From contig NZ_BAABLK010000092.1 in NCBI RefSeq assembly GCF_039544305.1, positions 1 to 64,000 on the forward strand: a stretch of 64,000 nucleotides of DNA. Direction: 5' to 3'. Positions 52,596 through 62,170 of the stretch are shown here, piece after piece. The stretch's first letter is position 1. Every line of letters begins with the position of its first letter. Below the pieces are notes generated by a model. That model was not told the origin of the DNA. It saw only the letters and a program-made list of their open reading frames with translations, and ran no database searches. The position numbers were made by a program, and so were the translations under genes. Origin of the DNA: Paeniglutamicibacter antarcticus_C (GTDB taxonomy: Bacteria > Actinomycetota > Actinomycetes > Actinomycetales > Micrococcaceae).

Positions 52596-55030
52596 GTGAT
52601 GCTCGTGCCATTCGCGGCCACCTGCCTTGGGGTACCTGTCGAGATCACCTTTCCTCCGGTGTCGCCGCCCCCGGGACCCAGATCGATGACCCAGTCCGCG
52701 GTGGCAATCGCGTCCAGGTCGTGCTCCACCACCACGACGGTGTTGCCGGCATCGACCAAGGCATGGAGTTGGCGCATCAACAGGGCAACGTCGGCCGGGT
52801 GCAGGCCGGAGGTGGGCTCGTCGAGGAGGTAGAGCGAGTGGCCACGGCGTGCCCGTTGCAATTCGGTGGCGATCTTGATGCGCTGCGCCTCCCCGCCGCT
52901 GAGTTCCGTTGCGGGCTGCCCCAGCCTCAGATAGCCAAGTCCCACCTCGCGCAGCGCCTTGAGGCTGCGGGCTGCCCCGGGGACGTCGGCGAAGAAGATG
53001 GATGCCTCGTCCACCGACAGGCCGAGCACCTCGGCGATGTTTTTGCCCTTCCATGACACTTCCAGGGTCTGCGGGTTGTAACGTGCCCCGTGGCAGGTGG
53101 GGCAAGGGCCATAGGTGCCGGGCAGGAACAATAACTCCACCTCCATGAAGCCGTTTCCTTGGCAGGTGGGGCAGCGTCCCGCGGCGACGTTGAAAGAGAA
53201 CCGTCCGGCAGACCATTCCCGGGCCTTGGCTTCATCGGTGGCGGCGAACAGCTTGCGGATAACGTCGAACATTCCGGTGTACGTGGCGAGTGTGGAGCGG
53301 GGCGTCCGGCCGATGGGACGTTGGTCCACCCGAACCAGGCGATTGATGACCTCATGGTCCCCGACGTTGGTCACCCCGACGCTGACCATCTCTACGTCGA
53401 ATTGTGCGTCTTCGTCCTGCTCCGGTGTCACCTCGAGCCAGTGGCGCACCACCTCGGACAGGACTTGGCTGACGAGCGTCGACTTGCCGGAGCCGGAGAC
53501 CCCGGTGACCGCCGTCAGGACGCTCATGGGAATTTGCACTGAAAGGTCGCGCAGATTGTGGCGGGTGACCCCGGAAAGCCGCAGCCAACCGGCGGGTTGG
53601 CGTGGATTGCGGTCCAGCGCTTTGGCCCGTCCGAACAAATACTCCCCGGTGAGTGACTCCTTGACTTGTTCCAGGCCGGCCACCGGGCCGCTGTAGAGCA
53701 CGTGTCCGCCGCCTTCGCCGGCGGCTGGGCCAATGTCGATGATCCAGTCGGCGCGGCGCACCACGCCCATGTCATGTTCAACGACGAACAGCGAGTTGCC
53801 GGATGCCTTGAGTTGCTCCAGTACATCAAGCAGTGGTTCGGAGTCGGCGGGATGCAGCCCGGCGGAGGGCTCGTCCAAGACGTAAACCACGCCGAAGAGC
53901 CCGGAACGCAGCTGCGTGGCAATGCGAAGCCGCTGCGCCTCGCCCGGGGACAACGTCGTGGAACGCCGTCCCAGGTTCAGGTAGTCAAGACGCACGCCAA
54001 GCAGCACGTCGATGCGGGCGACGAGGTCCGCACAGATCCGGGCGGCCACCTCCGCTGTGCCGTCCAAGTAGCCCGAGGTGGTGTTGGCCGGTTCAGTCAG
54101 GGGACGCAGCAGGGCGGTGACCTCCCGCAGCGACAGGTCATTGATCTGCGCGATCGTGCAGCCGGCGACAGTGACTTCCATGGCATCGGCCCGCAACCCG
54201 CTGCCGTGGCACCAGCGGCACGACATGCTCTCGGTGAATCGCAGCGCCTTCTCGCGCATCTGCTGGCTCTGCGAATCGGACAGTACGTGCATGATGTGCT
54301 TGCGGGCGCTCCAGAACTTGCCCTTGTAGCTGTGGTCGATGCGGTCTGCCTGGGGTTCGATGAAAACCTTGGGCTGTTCGTCGGTGAACAGCAACCACTC
54401 GCGGTCCTTGGCCTTGAGCGTGTGCCACGGTGCATCGATGTCGATCCCCAAGCCGTTGACGATGCTGCGTTGGTTCGCCCCTTGCCAGGCGCCGGGCCAG
54501 GCGGCGATGGCCCCGGCGCGGATGCTCAACGTGGGATCCGGGACCATCAGCTCCGTGGTGACGTCATGGATCACGCCCAGTCCGCCGCAACGCCGGCAGG
54601 CGCCGGCGGCGGTGTTGGGGGAGAAGGACTCGGCCTCCAAGTGCGGTGCACCGGCGGGGTAGGTGCCCGCGCGCGAAAAGAGCATGCGCAGCAGGTTGGA
54701 CAAGGTGGTGATGGTGCCGACGCTGGAGCGCGAACTGGCGACGCCCCGACGTTGTTGCAGCGCGACGGCCGGCGGCAGGCCGGTGATGGTGGCCACGTGC
54801 GGGGCGCCCACCTGTTGCAGCAAACGGCGCGCGTAGGGGGCGATCGATTCGAAGTAGCGTCGCTGCGCCTCGGCGTACAGCGTGCCGAATGCCAGTGATG
54901 ACTTGCCGGAGCCGGAGACCCCGGTGAAGGCAACGAAGGAATCCCGCGGAATGTCCACGTCGACGTTTTGGAGATTGTTCTCCGCAGCGCCTCGCACCTG
55001 CACGAACCCACTTTTCCGTGTGTCAGCCAT
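52556..55030 (-). CDS. UvrA-like ABC ATPase (UvrA2/DrrC type)
   Basis: An 824-residue twin-ATPase. First P-loop TGVSGSGKSSLAFGTLYAEA at the N-terminus, second TGVSGSGKSTLVSQVL (about 520). Signatures are LSPGEAQRLRIA and LSGGEAQRIKIA. Zinc-finger-like Cys pairs are CRRCGG, CRWCHG and CPTCQGNGF...CPTCHG. It is shorter than housekeeping UvrA (about 950-980), consistent with paralogues lacking the UvrB-binding insert. Such UvrA2/DrrC proteins confer tolerance to DNA-binding antibiotics. ATG 55030 has TAGGTT upstream. The resolvase remnant abuts its 3' end. A housekeeping uvrA is expected elsewhere. Confidence 0.92.
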   Translation of the reverse strand: MADTRKSGFVQVRGAAENNLQNVDVDIPRDSFVAFTGVSGSGKSSLAFGTLYAEAQRRYFESIAPYARRLLQQVGAPHVATITGLPPAVALQQRRGVASSRSSVGTITTLSNLLRMLFSRAGTYPAGAPHLEAESFSPNTAAGACRRCGGLGVIHDVTTELMVPDPTLSIRAGAIAAWPGAWQGANQRSIVNGLGIDIDAPWHTLKAKDREWLLFTDEQPKVFIEPQADRIDHSYKGKFWSARKHIMHVLSDSQSQQMREKALRFTESMSCRWCHGSGLRADAMEVTVAGCTIAQINDLSLREVTALLRPLTEPANTTSGYLDGTAEVAARICADLVARIDVLLGVRLDYLNLGRRSTTLSPGEAQRLRIATQLRSGLFGVVYVLDEPSAGLHPADSEPLLDVLEQLKASGNSLFVVEHDMGVVRRADWIIDIGPAAGEGGGHVLYSGPVAGLEQVKESLTGEYLFGRAKALDRNPRQPAGWLRLSGVTRHNLRDLSVQIPMSVLTAVTGVSGSGKSTLVSQVLSEVVRHWLEVTPEQDEDAQFDVEMVSVGVTNVGDHEVINRLVRVDQRPIGRTPRSTLATYTGMFDVIRKLFAATDEAKAREWSAGRFSFNVAAGRCPTCQGNGFMEVELLFLPGTYGPCPTCHGARYNPQTLEVSWKGKNIAEVLGLSVDEASIFFADVPGAARSLKALREVGLGYLRLGQPATELSGGEAQRIKIATELQRARRGHSLYLLDEPTSGLHPADVALLMRQLHALVDAGNTVVVVEHDLDAIATADWVIDLGPGGGDTGGKVISTGTPRQVAANGTSITGPYLARRLEFQE

Positions 55031-55192
55031 GCGCTTAACCTACCCGCAACGTGAACAGTTTTGCTGCACGTTGCTGCCTAACCGGCGCACATGGCATCCC
55101 CCGGCGTCATCACCGTGGTGGGGGAAGCCGAACGCGTGGCCGTCTTGCCGGCCTGGGCGGACTTTGACAACAACCATCGCCCGCAACGCGAT

Positions 55193-55251
55193 GGCCCTCG
55201 GCCCGAGGGCCACGATTAAGCTGCTGTCATCGTTCACAATGCTCAACGATG
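55193..55251 (-). terminator. Tandem hairpins downstream of the purine permease gene
   Basis: A near-perfect palindrome GGCCCTCGG-C-CCGAGGGCC (55193-55211) and a second inverted repeat CATCGTT...AACGATG (55228-55251) lie just after the permease stop in its reading direction. There is no T tract, so they may terminate, or stabilise the 3' end. Confidence 0.45.
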
Positions 55252-55267
55252 CCCTGGGAATAGTGAA

Positions 55268-56890
55268 TCAGCCCTCGTCGCCGGGGCTCCGCGTGGCCGG
55301 TGCAGACGCAGGATCCGATGATTCCTGTGACGATGCGGCGATGTGCCGACCCGAGGCCAGGTTTTCTGCTGCCATCATGCTGGCGCACGTCACCTCGGTG
55401 CCCACGGCATCGTAGATCTTGCCGTCCATGACGTAGTCGCCATCCTGCAGTGCCTCATAGACCTCCGGGGGGACTTCCCTGCCGGTACCGGCGGCAAATA
55501 CAGACTGCCGGTCTGAGTTGCCGGCTGTGAGGTGGTTGAAGACCAGGTTCAGCACGATAGCGGTCAGGGCGCCGGAACTGATGCCCGAATCGAAGATGGT
55601 GGCGAACCAGCTGGGGAATTTATCGTAGAAGGTCGGCGCAGCGATCGGGATGATGCCCATGCCGATGGACGTCGCCACGATGATCAGGTTCATGTTGTTG
55701 TGGTATTCGACCTTGGCAAGGGTCCGGATGCCGCTGGCTGCGACCGTGCCGAACAAGACGATACCGGCACCACCGAGTACGGCTGTCGGAACCGTGGCGA
55801 CGACCCGGCCCATTACCGGGAGCAGTCCAAGAACGACGAGGATCAGTCCACCGCCTGCAACCACGAATCGGCTTTTGATCCCGGTCACCGCGACCAGTCC
55901 CACGTTTTGGGCGAAGGCGCTCTGGGTGAAGGATCCGAAGATCGGTGCCACCGCGCTGGAAATCATGTCGGCGCGCAACCCGTCGCCAAGCCGGCGGGAG
56001 TCGACCTTGGTCTCGACGATATCGGCTACGGCGATGATGTCCGAGGACGTCTCGACCAGGGTGACGAGAATGACGATCACCATCGAGACGATGGCGGCGA
56101 TCTGGAAGGTCGGCATTCCCAGCTCGAAGGGTTTGGGGAATGAAAAGATGGGGCCATTGCCCACACCGCCGAAGTCGGCCATGCCGATGATGACCGCGAC
56201 GAGGGTACCAATGACGATGGCGAGCAGGATGGACAGCCGGGAAATGGTGGCGATGCCGACCTTGCTCAGCACCAGCACCAGCAACAGGGTCAGGGCGGCC
56301 AAGCCGATATTGGCCACGCTGCCGTAATCAGGTGCCTTGCTGTTGCCTCCCATCGCCCAGTTAGCGGCCACCGGCATCAGCGACAAGCCGATGATAGTGA
56401 TCACCGAGCCAGTGACTACCGGCGGGAAGAACCGGATGACCCTGGAAAATATCGGGCTGATCAGCAAACCGATCAGTGAGGCGACAATGACGGCGCCGAA
56501 CACGGAGGGCAGGCCCCCGCCGCCGTCGATGATCGCCACCATGGTGGCCACTCCCGCGAACGAGACCCCTTGGACAAGGGGGAGCTGCGAGCCAAAGAAA
56601 GGGACACCGATGGTCTGCAGGATGGTCGCCAACCCGCCCATGAACAGCGATGCAGCAACCAGGATACCGATGTTTGCGCCGTCCAGGCCTGCTGCTTGGC
56701 CGACAATCAAGGGAACGGCGATGATGCCCCCGTACATGGTCAGCACGTGCTGGAAGCCGTAGGCGAAGGTAGCGCCGATGCCCATCCGCTCGTCTTCGGG
56801 GCGGGTTCCCTTGGATTGGTTCTTGCGCTTTGGCGAAGACGTTGCTTTGCGGCTGACAGTGGCCTTGCGGCTGGTGGGGCGGGGACTCAT
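55268..56890 (-). CDS. Purine/xanthine permease (NCS2 nucleobase:cation symporter)
   Basis: A 540-residue NCS2/NAT carrier with about 14 helices. Motifs are QHVLTMYGGIIAVPLIVGQA in helix 1, the conserved substrate-site segment ETSSDIIAVADIVETKV, and SAFAQNVGLVAVTGIKSRFV. The N-terminus is Lys/Arg-rich (residues 1-35), and a roughly 80-residue hydrophilic C-terminal tail is longer than usual. It imports xanthine, uric acid or a related purine with H+ or Na+. ATG 56890 has an excellent GGAGGT site. It is transcribed in the same direction as the deaminase and xdh genes, separated by 385 bases. Confidence 0.93.
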   Translation of the reverse strand: MSPRPTSRKATVSRKATSSPKRKNQSKGTRPEDERMGIGATFAYGFQHVLTMYGGIIAVPLIVGQAAGLDGANIGILVAASLFMGGLATILQTIGVPFFGSQLPLVQGVSFAGVATMVAIIDGGGGLPSVFGAVIVASLIGLLISPIFSRVIRFFPPVVTGSVITIIGLSLMPVAANWAMGGNSKAPDYGSVANIGLAALTLLLVLVLSKVGIATISRLSILLAIVIGTLVAVIIGMADFGGVGNGPIFSFPKPFELGMPTFQIAAIVSMVIVILVTLVETSSDIIAVADIVETKVDSRRLGDGLRADMISSAVAPIFGSFTQSAFAQNVGLVAVTGIKSRFVVAGGGLILVVLGLLPVMGRVVATVPTAVLGGAGIVLFGTVAASGIRTLAKVEYHNNMNLIIVATSIGMGIIPIAAPTFYDKFPSWFATIFDSGISSGALTAIVLNLVFNHLTAGNSDRQSVFAAGTGREVPPEVYEALQDGDYVMDGKIYDAVGTEVTCASMMAAENLASGRHIAASSQESSDPASAPATRSPGDEG

Positions 56891-57275
56891 CTGGGACCTC
56901 CGTGAGGGGATGCAGGGTTGGCCACAGGTGGTCTGCCCCGCCAGGGCTTGTGGAGTTGAGGATACGGCGAACTCAGGGCCGAGGCTAGAGGCTTGTTCAA
57001 AGATGCCTGGTCATGCGTAAAAAATACGCCCTATTTCAGTGTCGAACCATCAAGATGCCACCCTCGTGAAGCCGTTTCCACCATGACCGAGAACGATGAA
57101 ACATCGACTGGTCTTGGGTCGGCGCGACCTGAACGAAAGAGTATTTTTTGCCTAAGCGCAGCCTTTCGAAGGGAATCACGTTCGCCTGGTCGTTGCCGGG
57201 CGTGGTCAAGAAGAACCGGTCGGACTCGGCGCAACCCCAAAGGACGGCTGGGGATACTGAAGGACTGGTAGCCAC
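56891..57275. other. Intergenic region upstream of the permease gene
   Basis: 385 bases without a supported gene. It should hold the permease promoter. No purine riboswitch consensus was recognised. A small CCCC...GGGG hairpin near 57236-57254 may end the deaminase transcript. Confidence 0.35.
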
Positions 57276-58634
57276 TTAACCGGAGACAAGTCTGGCTGCG
57301 GCGGCGCTGTGATCAGCGATGAGTGCCTCCAAATCCAAGCCGGGGATCTGCCCGTCGATCACCCGCCACTGCCCGCCGACCATGACCCGGTCGGCTCTGT
57401 CGGCCCCGCACAGCAGCATGGCTGCGAGCGGATCGTGACTGCCGGAGAAGCGCAGTCCATCGAGGCGGAAAAGTGCCAGGTCCGCCTGCTTGCCCGGGGC
57501 AAGGGTGCCGATGTCCTCTCGTCCCAGCGCGCTAGCCGAGCCGGCTGTGGCCCAGCCCAAGGCGCGTTCAATGGTGACGGTTTCGGCCCCGTATCGCAAC
57601 CGCTGGAGGTAGAGTGCTTGGCGGACTTCCTGGATCATGTTCGAGGCATCGTTGGACGCGGATCCGTCGACGCCGATCCCTACAGGCGACCCGGCGTCCT
57701 CGAGTTCAACTGCTCTGGCGATACCGGACGCCAAGCGCATGTTGGACGAGGGGCAATGGGCTACTGCCGTGCCGGCCGCGCCCAACCGGGTGATCTCGGC
57801 GTCGTTGAGGTGGATGCCGTGGCCCAGCCACGTACGCGGACCCAGCCAGCCCACGGACTCGAGGTAATCAACCGTGCGCAGCCCGAACATCTCACGGCAG
57901 AACTCCTCCTCGTCAAGTGCCTCGGCCAGGTGGGTGTGCAGCCGCACGTCGAGCTTTTCAGCCATTACCGCGCTATCGCGCATGAGCTGTTCGGTCACGG
58001 AGAACGGCGAGCACGGGGCTAACCCGATCTGGATAACCGCGCCATCGCCACGTTCGTGATAGGCATCGATCAGCCGTTCACTGTCGGCGAGAATCACGTC
58101 CGGGTCCTGGACCGTTGATTGTGGTGGCAGGCCACCGTCATCCTCACCCAAGGACATCGAACCGCGCGTGAGCATGGCGCGCATGCCCAGCTTGCGGACG
58201 ACGTTGACCTGGATGTCGATGGCATCCTCCAAGCCGTCCGGGAACAGGTAGTGGTGGTCCGCTGCCGTGGTGCATCCAGAGAGCAGCAGTTCTGCCAGCG
58301 CCGCAGTGGTAGCGAGTTCCAGATCGCGCGGGGTCAGGCGTGCCCATACCGGATAGAGGTTCTTGAGCCACGGGAATAACGGAGTGTTGGCCACCGGCGA
58401 CCAAGCCCGGGTGAGGGTCTGGTAAAAATGGTGGTGTGTGTTGATCAGCCCTGGCGTGAGCACATGGTCGCGGGCATCGAAGACCTCGTTGCATGGTTGC
58501 GACGGGCTCTGCCCAGCTCCCAGCACCTCGGCAATGATCCCATCGGAGATCACCAGGCCGCCGGAAGCATCGGGGCCGTTGGCAGTGAAGGCCGCCTTCG
58601 GATTCCGGATCCAGGTTCGTGTGCGGTCGTTCAT
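57276..58634 (-). CDS. 8-Oxoguanine deaminase-type amidohydrolase (ATZ/TRZ family)
   Basis: A 452-residue metal-dependent purine deaminase. Metal and active-site motifs in order are NTHHHFYQTL (about 65), SGCTTAADHHYLF (about 120), HTHLAEALDEEEF (about 235), LGHGIHLND (about 268) and GIGVDGSASNDASNM (about 320). The HHHF(Y)QTLTRA and GSASND blocks are those of the 8-oxoguanine deaminase subgroup, as I recall it. The reaction converts 8-oxoguanine to uric acid and ammonia; guanine or other purines remain possible. ATG 58634 has an AAGGAG site. It lies between xdhC and the permease, all reading the same way, forming a purine-to-urate block. Confidence 0.88.
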   Translation of the reverse strand: MNDRTRTWIRNPKAAFTANGPDASGGLVISDGIIAEVLGAGQSPSQPCNEVFDARDHVLTPGLINTHHHFYQTLTRAWSPVANTPLFPWLKNLYPVWARLTPRDLELATTAALAELLLSGCTTAADHHYLFPDGLEDAIDIQVNVVRKLGMRAMLTRGSMSLGEDDGGLPPQSTVQDPDVILADSERLIDAYHERGDGAVIQIGLAPCSPFSVTEQLMRDSAVMAEKLDVRLHTHLAEALDEEEFCREMFGLRTVDYLESVGWLGPRTWLGHGIHLNDAEITRLGAAGTAVAHCPSSNMRLASGIARAVELEDAGSPVGIGVDGSASNDASNMIQEVRQALYLQRLRYGAETVTIERALGWATAGSASALGREDIGTLAPGKQADLALFRLDGLRFSGSHDPLAAMLLCGADRADRVMVGGQWRVIDGQIPGLDLEALIADHSAAAARLVSG

Positions 58635-58972
58635 GGACGCTCCTTATGCCAGCGGGTGGGAGCTGTTGCCATATCGAATAACGAACGATGCGTCGGTTAT
58701 CTAAATATAAGTTGGCCCCGTAGGTTGCCAGCTCAGTTTTTCCGTGTCTGCTGATCCACGTTTCCTGCCATCAACTGTCGCGAGCCTAAGCGACGGCACG
58801 TGTCCCGGTCAATGATGAGGTGGGCCCCGTATCACGCGTCAATAGGTGGCGATTCAGCCTTATCTGGTGATCCAACGCAGCGTGCTGCATGGAAATTCAA
58901 CCAACGTGTATCTCTGGAATGGCTGCTGGCCATCGGAAAGGACGACCGAGGCCCCTGACCGGGCCGTGCCGG
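58635..58972. other. Intergenic region between xdhC and the deaminase gene
   Basis: 338 bases. On the minus strand a TATATTTAGATAACC stretch (about 58696-58712) is a plausible -10 zone for the deaminase gene, so it may have its own promoter. No gene seen. Confidence 0.4.
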
Positions 58973-59785
58973 TCACAGTGGTGTTGGCGCAACTTTCTGG
59001 AAGAAGCGCATGAGCTCGGTGGCGACACTGATGGCGATCATCGCTGGGTGTTTCCCGGTGAGCTCGGGGACCCCGATCGGGCATGAGATACGTTCGATGG
59101 CTGATTCGCTGTGTCCCTCTTCGGCGAGCTTCATCCGGAACCTGGCCCATTTCGCCGAAGATCCGATGACTCCGATGCTCCCAAGCTTTTCGCGTCGCAG
59201 GGCTGCGTCGCAGAGGATCAAATCTTCGGCGTGGTCGTGGGTGAGGATCAGGACGTGCGCGTCATCCGGCAGGTCCGCGATGAGCGTCTCGGGGGCAGGC
59301 GACGTATGAAAGTGCACCGTGGCCGGTCCGCTCTGGAGCGTGGTGGCCAGGGCCTCATCGATGATGTTGCGCCGGGAGTCGGCAAGGTGGAGGACCAGCT
59401 CGTGCCGGCTGAGGATACGTGCCAGTTCCTTGCCGACGTGCCCGGAACCGAAGACCGCGACGGTGGGGCGTTTGCCCATTGGTTCAAGGAGGACCCGCAC
59501 TTGGCCACCGCAGCACTGGGTGCCATAGGCGACGGGTGCGCGTTCATTGAGGCCGAACTCGGCTTCCACCACGCCATCTGCGCCGTTGGCCAGCATCGTT
59601 CGGGCACGCGCGATGACGGTGGCCTCCATGTTGCCCCCGCCAATGCTCCCGGCCGTCACATCGGTGGTGATGAACATCTTCGCATCCGTGTCGCGGGGGG
59701 AGTGGCCGCGGACCTCGATGATCGTGGCCAGCACACCGGGCGTCCCGGCGGCGCGGGCACCGGTGAGACCGTCAAGCCAGTCCAT
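58973..59785 (-). CDS. xdhC: Xanthine dehydrogenase accessory protein XdhC
   Basis: A 270-residue molybdenum cofactor sulfurylation and insertion factor for xanthine dehydrogenase. The N-terminal XdhC domain contains GSIGGGNMEATVIARA and TQCCGGQVRV (the Cys pair probably handles sulfur or MoCo). The C-terminal Rossmann part has VFGSGHVGKELA and IGVIGSSAKWARFRM. It starts 16 bases after xdhB with GGGA upstream. It should be needed only to activate XdhAB and not to remain in the enzyme. Confidence 0.95.
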   Translation of the reverse strand: MDWLDGLTGARAAGTPGVLATIIEVRGHSPRDTDAKMFITTDVTAGSIGGGNMEATVIARARTMLANGADGVVEAEFGLNERAPVAYGTQCCGGQVRVLLEPMGKRPTVAVFGSGHVGKELARILSRHELVLHLADSRRNIIDEALATTLQSGPATVHFHTSPAPETLIADLPDDAHVLILTHDHAEDLILCDAALRREKLGSIGVIGSSAKWARFRMKLAEEGHSESAIERISCPIGVPELTGKHPAMIAISVATELMRFFQKVAPTPL

Positions 59786-59800
59786 GGTGTCCCATCGCGA

Positions 59801-62170
59801 TCACTCGGCCACCGGTGCCGGCGCGGTAGCTGGCCGGCGCGCCTTCTCCAGTGCCCAGTAGACCGCCTCGGGGGTGGCCGGGGAAGGCAGCTCGACCTGG
59901 ACCCCGGGCTCGCCGAAGGCCGCGGCGGTGACCCGCAGCGCCTCGCGCACCGCGATGGCGAGCATCAGCGGCGGTTCACCCACGGCCTTGGACCCGTAAA
60001 CGCTGCCGTCGTCGGTGGGGTGAACGTACAGATCGACGTTGAATACCTGCGGCAGCTCTGAGAAGGAGGGCAGTTTGTAGGTACTCGCGGCCTGGGTCAG
60101 CAGCTTGCCGCGGTCAGGTCCGTCGCTGGTGTCCCAGCGCAGGTCCTCCTGTGTGAGCCAACCGGCACCCTGGACGAAGGCTCCCTCGATCTGCCCGAGG
60201 TCGATCAAGGGGGAGAGCGAGCTGCCCACGTCGTGGAGCAGGTCCACCTGCCGCGTCGTGTACGCGCCGGTGTATCCGTCAACCTCGACTTCGGCGACTG
60301 CGGCCCCGCGGGAGAAATACTTGAACGGGTTGCCCTTGAAGGTGCTCAGGTTGAAGTGGATGCCGTCGGTACGGAAATAACCGGCCGCCGAGAGGGACAC
60401 CCGCTGCAGGTATGCCGTTTCGATCAGCTCAGTCCATGAGACGGTCTTCTCCACGCCCAGGCCACTGACGATATCGCCGGTGATGCGCACGTCGTTGCTA
60501 TGGACGCCGAGCATGCCGGCGGCCACCGGTGCGAGCCGGTCCAGGATCATTTCGCAGGCGTTCTTGACAGCTCCGCCGTTGAGATCCGAGCCGGTGGAGG
60601 CAGAGGTGGCCGAGGTGTTGGGAACCTTGTCGGTCCGGGTCGGAGCCAGGCGGACCCGGCGTAGCGGGACACCGAGCGTGGTGGCAGCAACCTGCAGCAT
60701 CTTGGTGTGCAGGCCCTGGCCCATCTCGGTTCCGCCGTGGTTGATGAGCACCGAGCCGTCGCGGTAGATCAGCACCAGCGCGCCGGCTTGGTTCAAGACC
60801 GGTTTGTTGAAGGAAACCCCGAACTTCACTGGGGTGATTGCCAGGCCCCGTTTGACGTGTTGGTGTTCGGCATTGAATTCGGCCACTTGGGCAAGTCGGT
60901 TCTCGTAGTCGCTGGTCTTTTTGAGCGTGTCCCAGATGTCGTCCATGCGTTTGGCTTGGCTGACCTCTTGTCCGTACGGGGTGCTTTGGCCCGGGGCATA
61001 GAAGTTGCGCCGGCGGATCTCTTCCTCGTCGATACCCAGTTTGGTGGATGCTTGGCCCAACAGGTCCTCGGTCACGATCATCCCGGCCGGGGCGCCGAAG
61101 CCACGGAACGCGGTATGCGAGGTCTTGTTGGTCCGGGCGATCTGGCCAGTGACTTGGACGTTGGGTAGGTAGTAGGCGTTATCGACGTGGCACAGTGCGC
61201 GGCTGACCACCGCGGGGGAGAGATCGACGCTGAATCCGCCATCGGCGGTCAACACGGCCTTGTACGCCAGGATGTGCCCCTCATCATCCAGGCCGGCTTC
61301 CCACGTGGCATGGAAGCCGCCACGTTTGCCGGTCATGGTCAAATCCTGGGTGCGGTTCAAACGCACGGACACGGGCCGACCGGTCAGCACGGCTCCAAGG
61401 GCCGCGACGGAGGCGAACGCATTCGCATTGGTCTCCTTGCCCCCAAAGCCACCGCCCATGCGCAAGCACTGCACGGTGACCTGGCTGGAGGAAATGCCCA
61501 GCACCCGGGCAGCGACCTCCTGTGTGTGGCTCGGGGCCTGGGTCGAGGACTGGATGAAGACCTGACCGCTCTCATCGATCATCGCGAACGAGGCCTGGGT
61601 CTCGAGATAGAAGTGCTCTTGGCCCTGGATGTCGATTCCACCGCTGATCCGGTGTGGCGCGTTCGCCAACGCGGTGTCGGCATCCCCGCGTTGCAGGATG
61701 GCCCGCGGGCCCTGGAACGCTTCCGCCTCGATGGCGTCTTGGATGGTAATGATGGAGGGTAATTCCGTGTAGGAAACCTCGATGGCATCGGATGCCAGGC
61801 GTGCTTCCTCGAGGGATTCGGCGAGCACCCAGGCCACGGGTTGGCCGTGGTACTGGATGACGTCGGGGAAGAGGGTCTCGTCTCCGATGTCACCGTAGTC
61901 GTTGATGCCTGGGACGTCCTCGGCGCTCAGCACCCGGATGACCCCGGGCATTGTCCTGGCGGTGGTCGCATCGAGGGAATCGATGCGGGCGTGGGCGGCG
62001 AACACCTGCAATGGCCAGGCGTAGAGGACATTGGCCGAGCGGTAGGGAAGGTCATCGGTGTACAGGGCCTGGCCGGTGACGTGCTCCCACGCGGCCTCGT
62101 GCGGCACCACCACGCCGAGGGCGCCATTGTCCGGGATCTCTGCCAAAGGACGGGAGGAGAACGGGTTCAT
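59801..62170 (-). CDS. xdhB: Xanthine dehydrogenase, molybdenum-binding subunit
   Basis: A 789-residue molybdopterin subunit that hydroxylates hypoxanthine and xanthine to urate. Features are ALYTDDLPYR and GGFGGKETNA (MoCo loop), TAFRGFGAPAGM (the Arg/Phe substrate region), NHGGTEMGQGLHTKM, and the catalytic Glu in VGEPPLMLAI. Start ATG 62170 overlaps the xdhA stop (ATGA), so 1:1 production is likely. Length agrees with bacterial two-subunit enzymes (about 770-800). No signal peptide. Confidence 0.96.
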   Translation of the reverse strand: MNPFSSRPLAEIPDNGALGVVVPHEAAWEHVTGQALYTDDLPYRSANVLYAWPLQVFAAHARIDSLDATTARTMPGVIRVLSAEDVPGINDYGDIGDETLFPDVIQYHGQPVAWVLAESLEEARLASDAIEVSYTELPSIITIQDAIEAEAFQGPRAILQRGDADTALANAPHRISGGIDIQGQEHFYLETQASFAMIDESGQVFIQSSTQAPSHTQEVAARVLGISSSQVTVQCLRMGGGFGGKETNANAFASVAALGAVLTGRPVSVRLNRTQDLTMTGKRGGFHATWEAGLDDEGHILAYKAVLTADGGFSVDLSPAVVSRALCHVDNAYYLPNVQVTGQIARTNKTSHTAFRGFGAPAGMIVTEDLLGQASTKLGIDEEEIRRRNFYAPGQSTPYGQEVSQAKRMDDIWDTLKKTSDYENRLAQVAEFNAEHQHVKRGLAITPVKFGVSFNKPVLNQAGALVLIYRDGSVLINHGGTEMGQGLHTKMLQVAATTLGVPLRRVRLAPTRTDKVPNTSATSASTGSDLNGGAVKNACEMILDRLAPVAAGMLGVHSNDVRITGDIVSGLGVEKTVSWTELIETAYLQRVSLSAAGYFRTDGIHFNLSTFKGNPFKYFSRGAAVAEVEVDGYTGAYTTRQVDLLHDVGSSLSPLIDLGQIEGAFVQGAGWLTQEDLRWDTSDGPDRGKLLTQAASTYKLPSFSELPQVFNVDLYVHPTDDGSVYGSKAVGEPPLMLAIAVREALRVTAAAFGEPGVQVELPSPATPEAVYWALEKARRPATAPAPVAE

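Noticed and set aside
53666..54898. 410-codon open frame antisense to the UvrA-like gene
   Set aside because: Long antisense frames are common opposite GC-rich genes; the translation is low-complexity and the minus-strand UvrA motifs are decisive.
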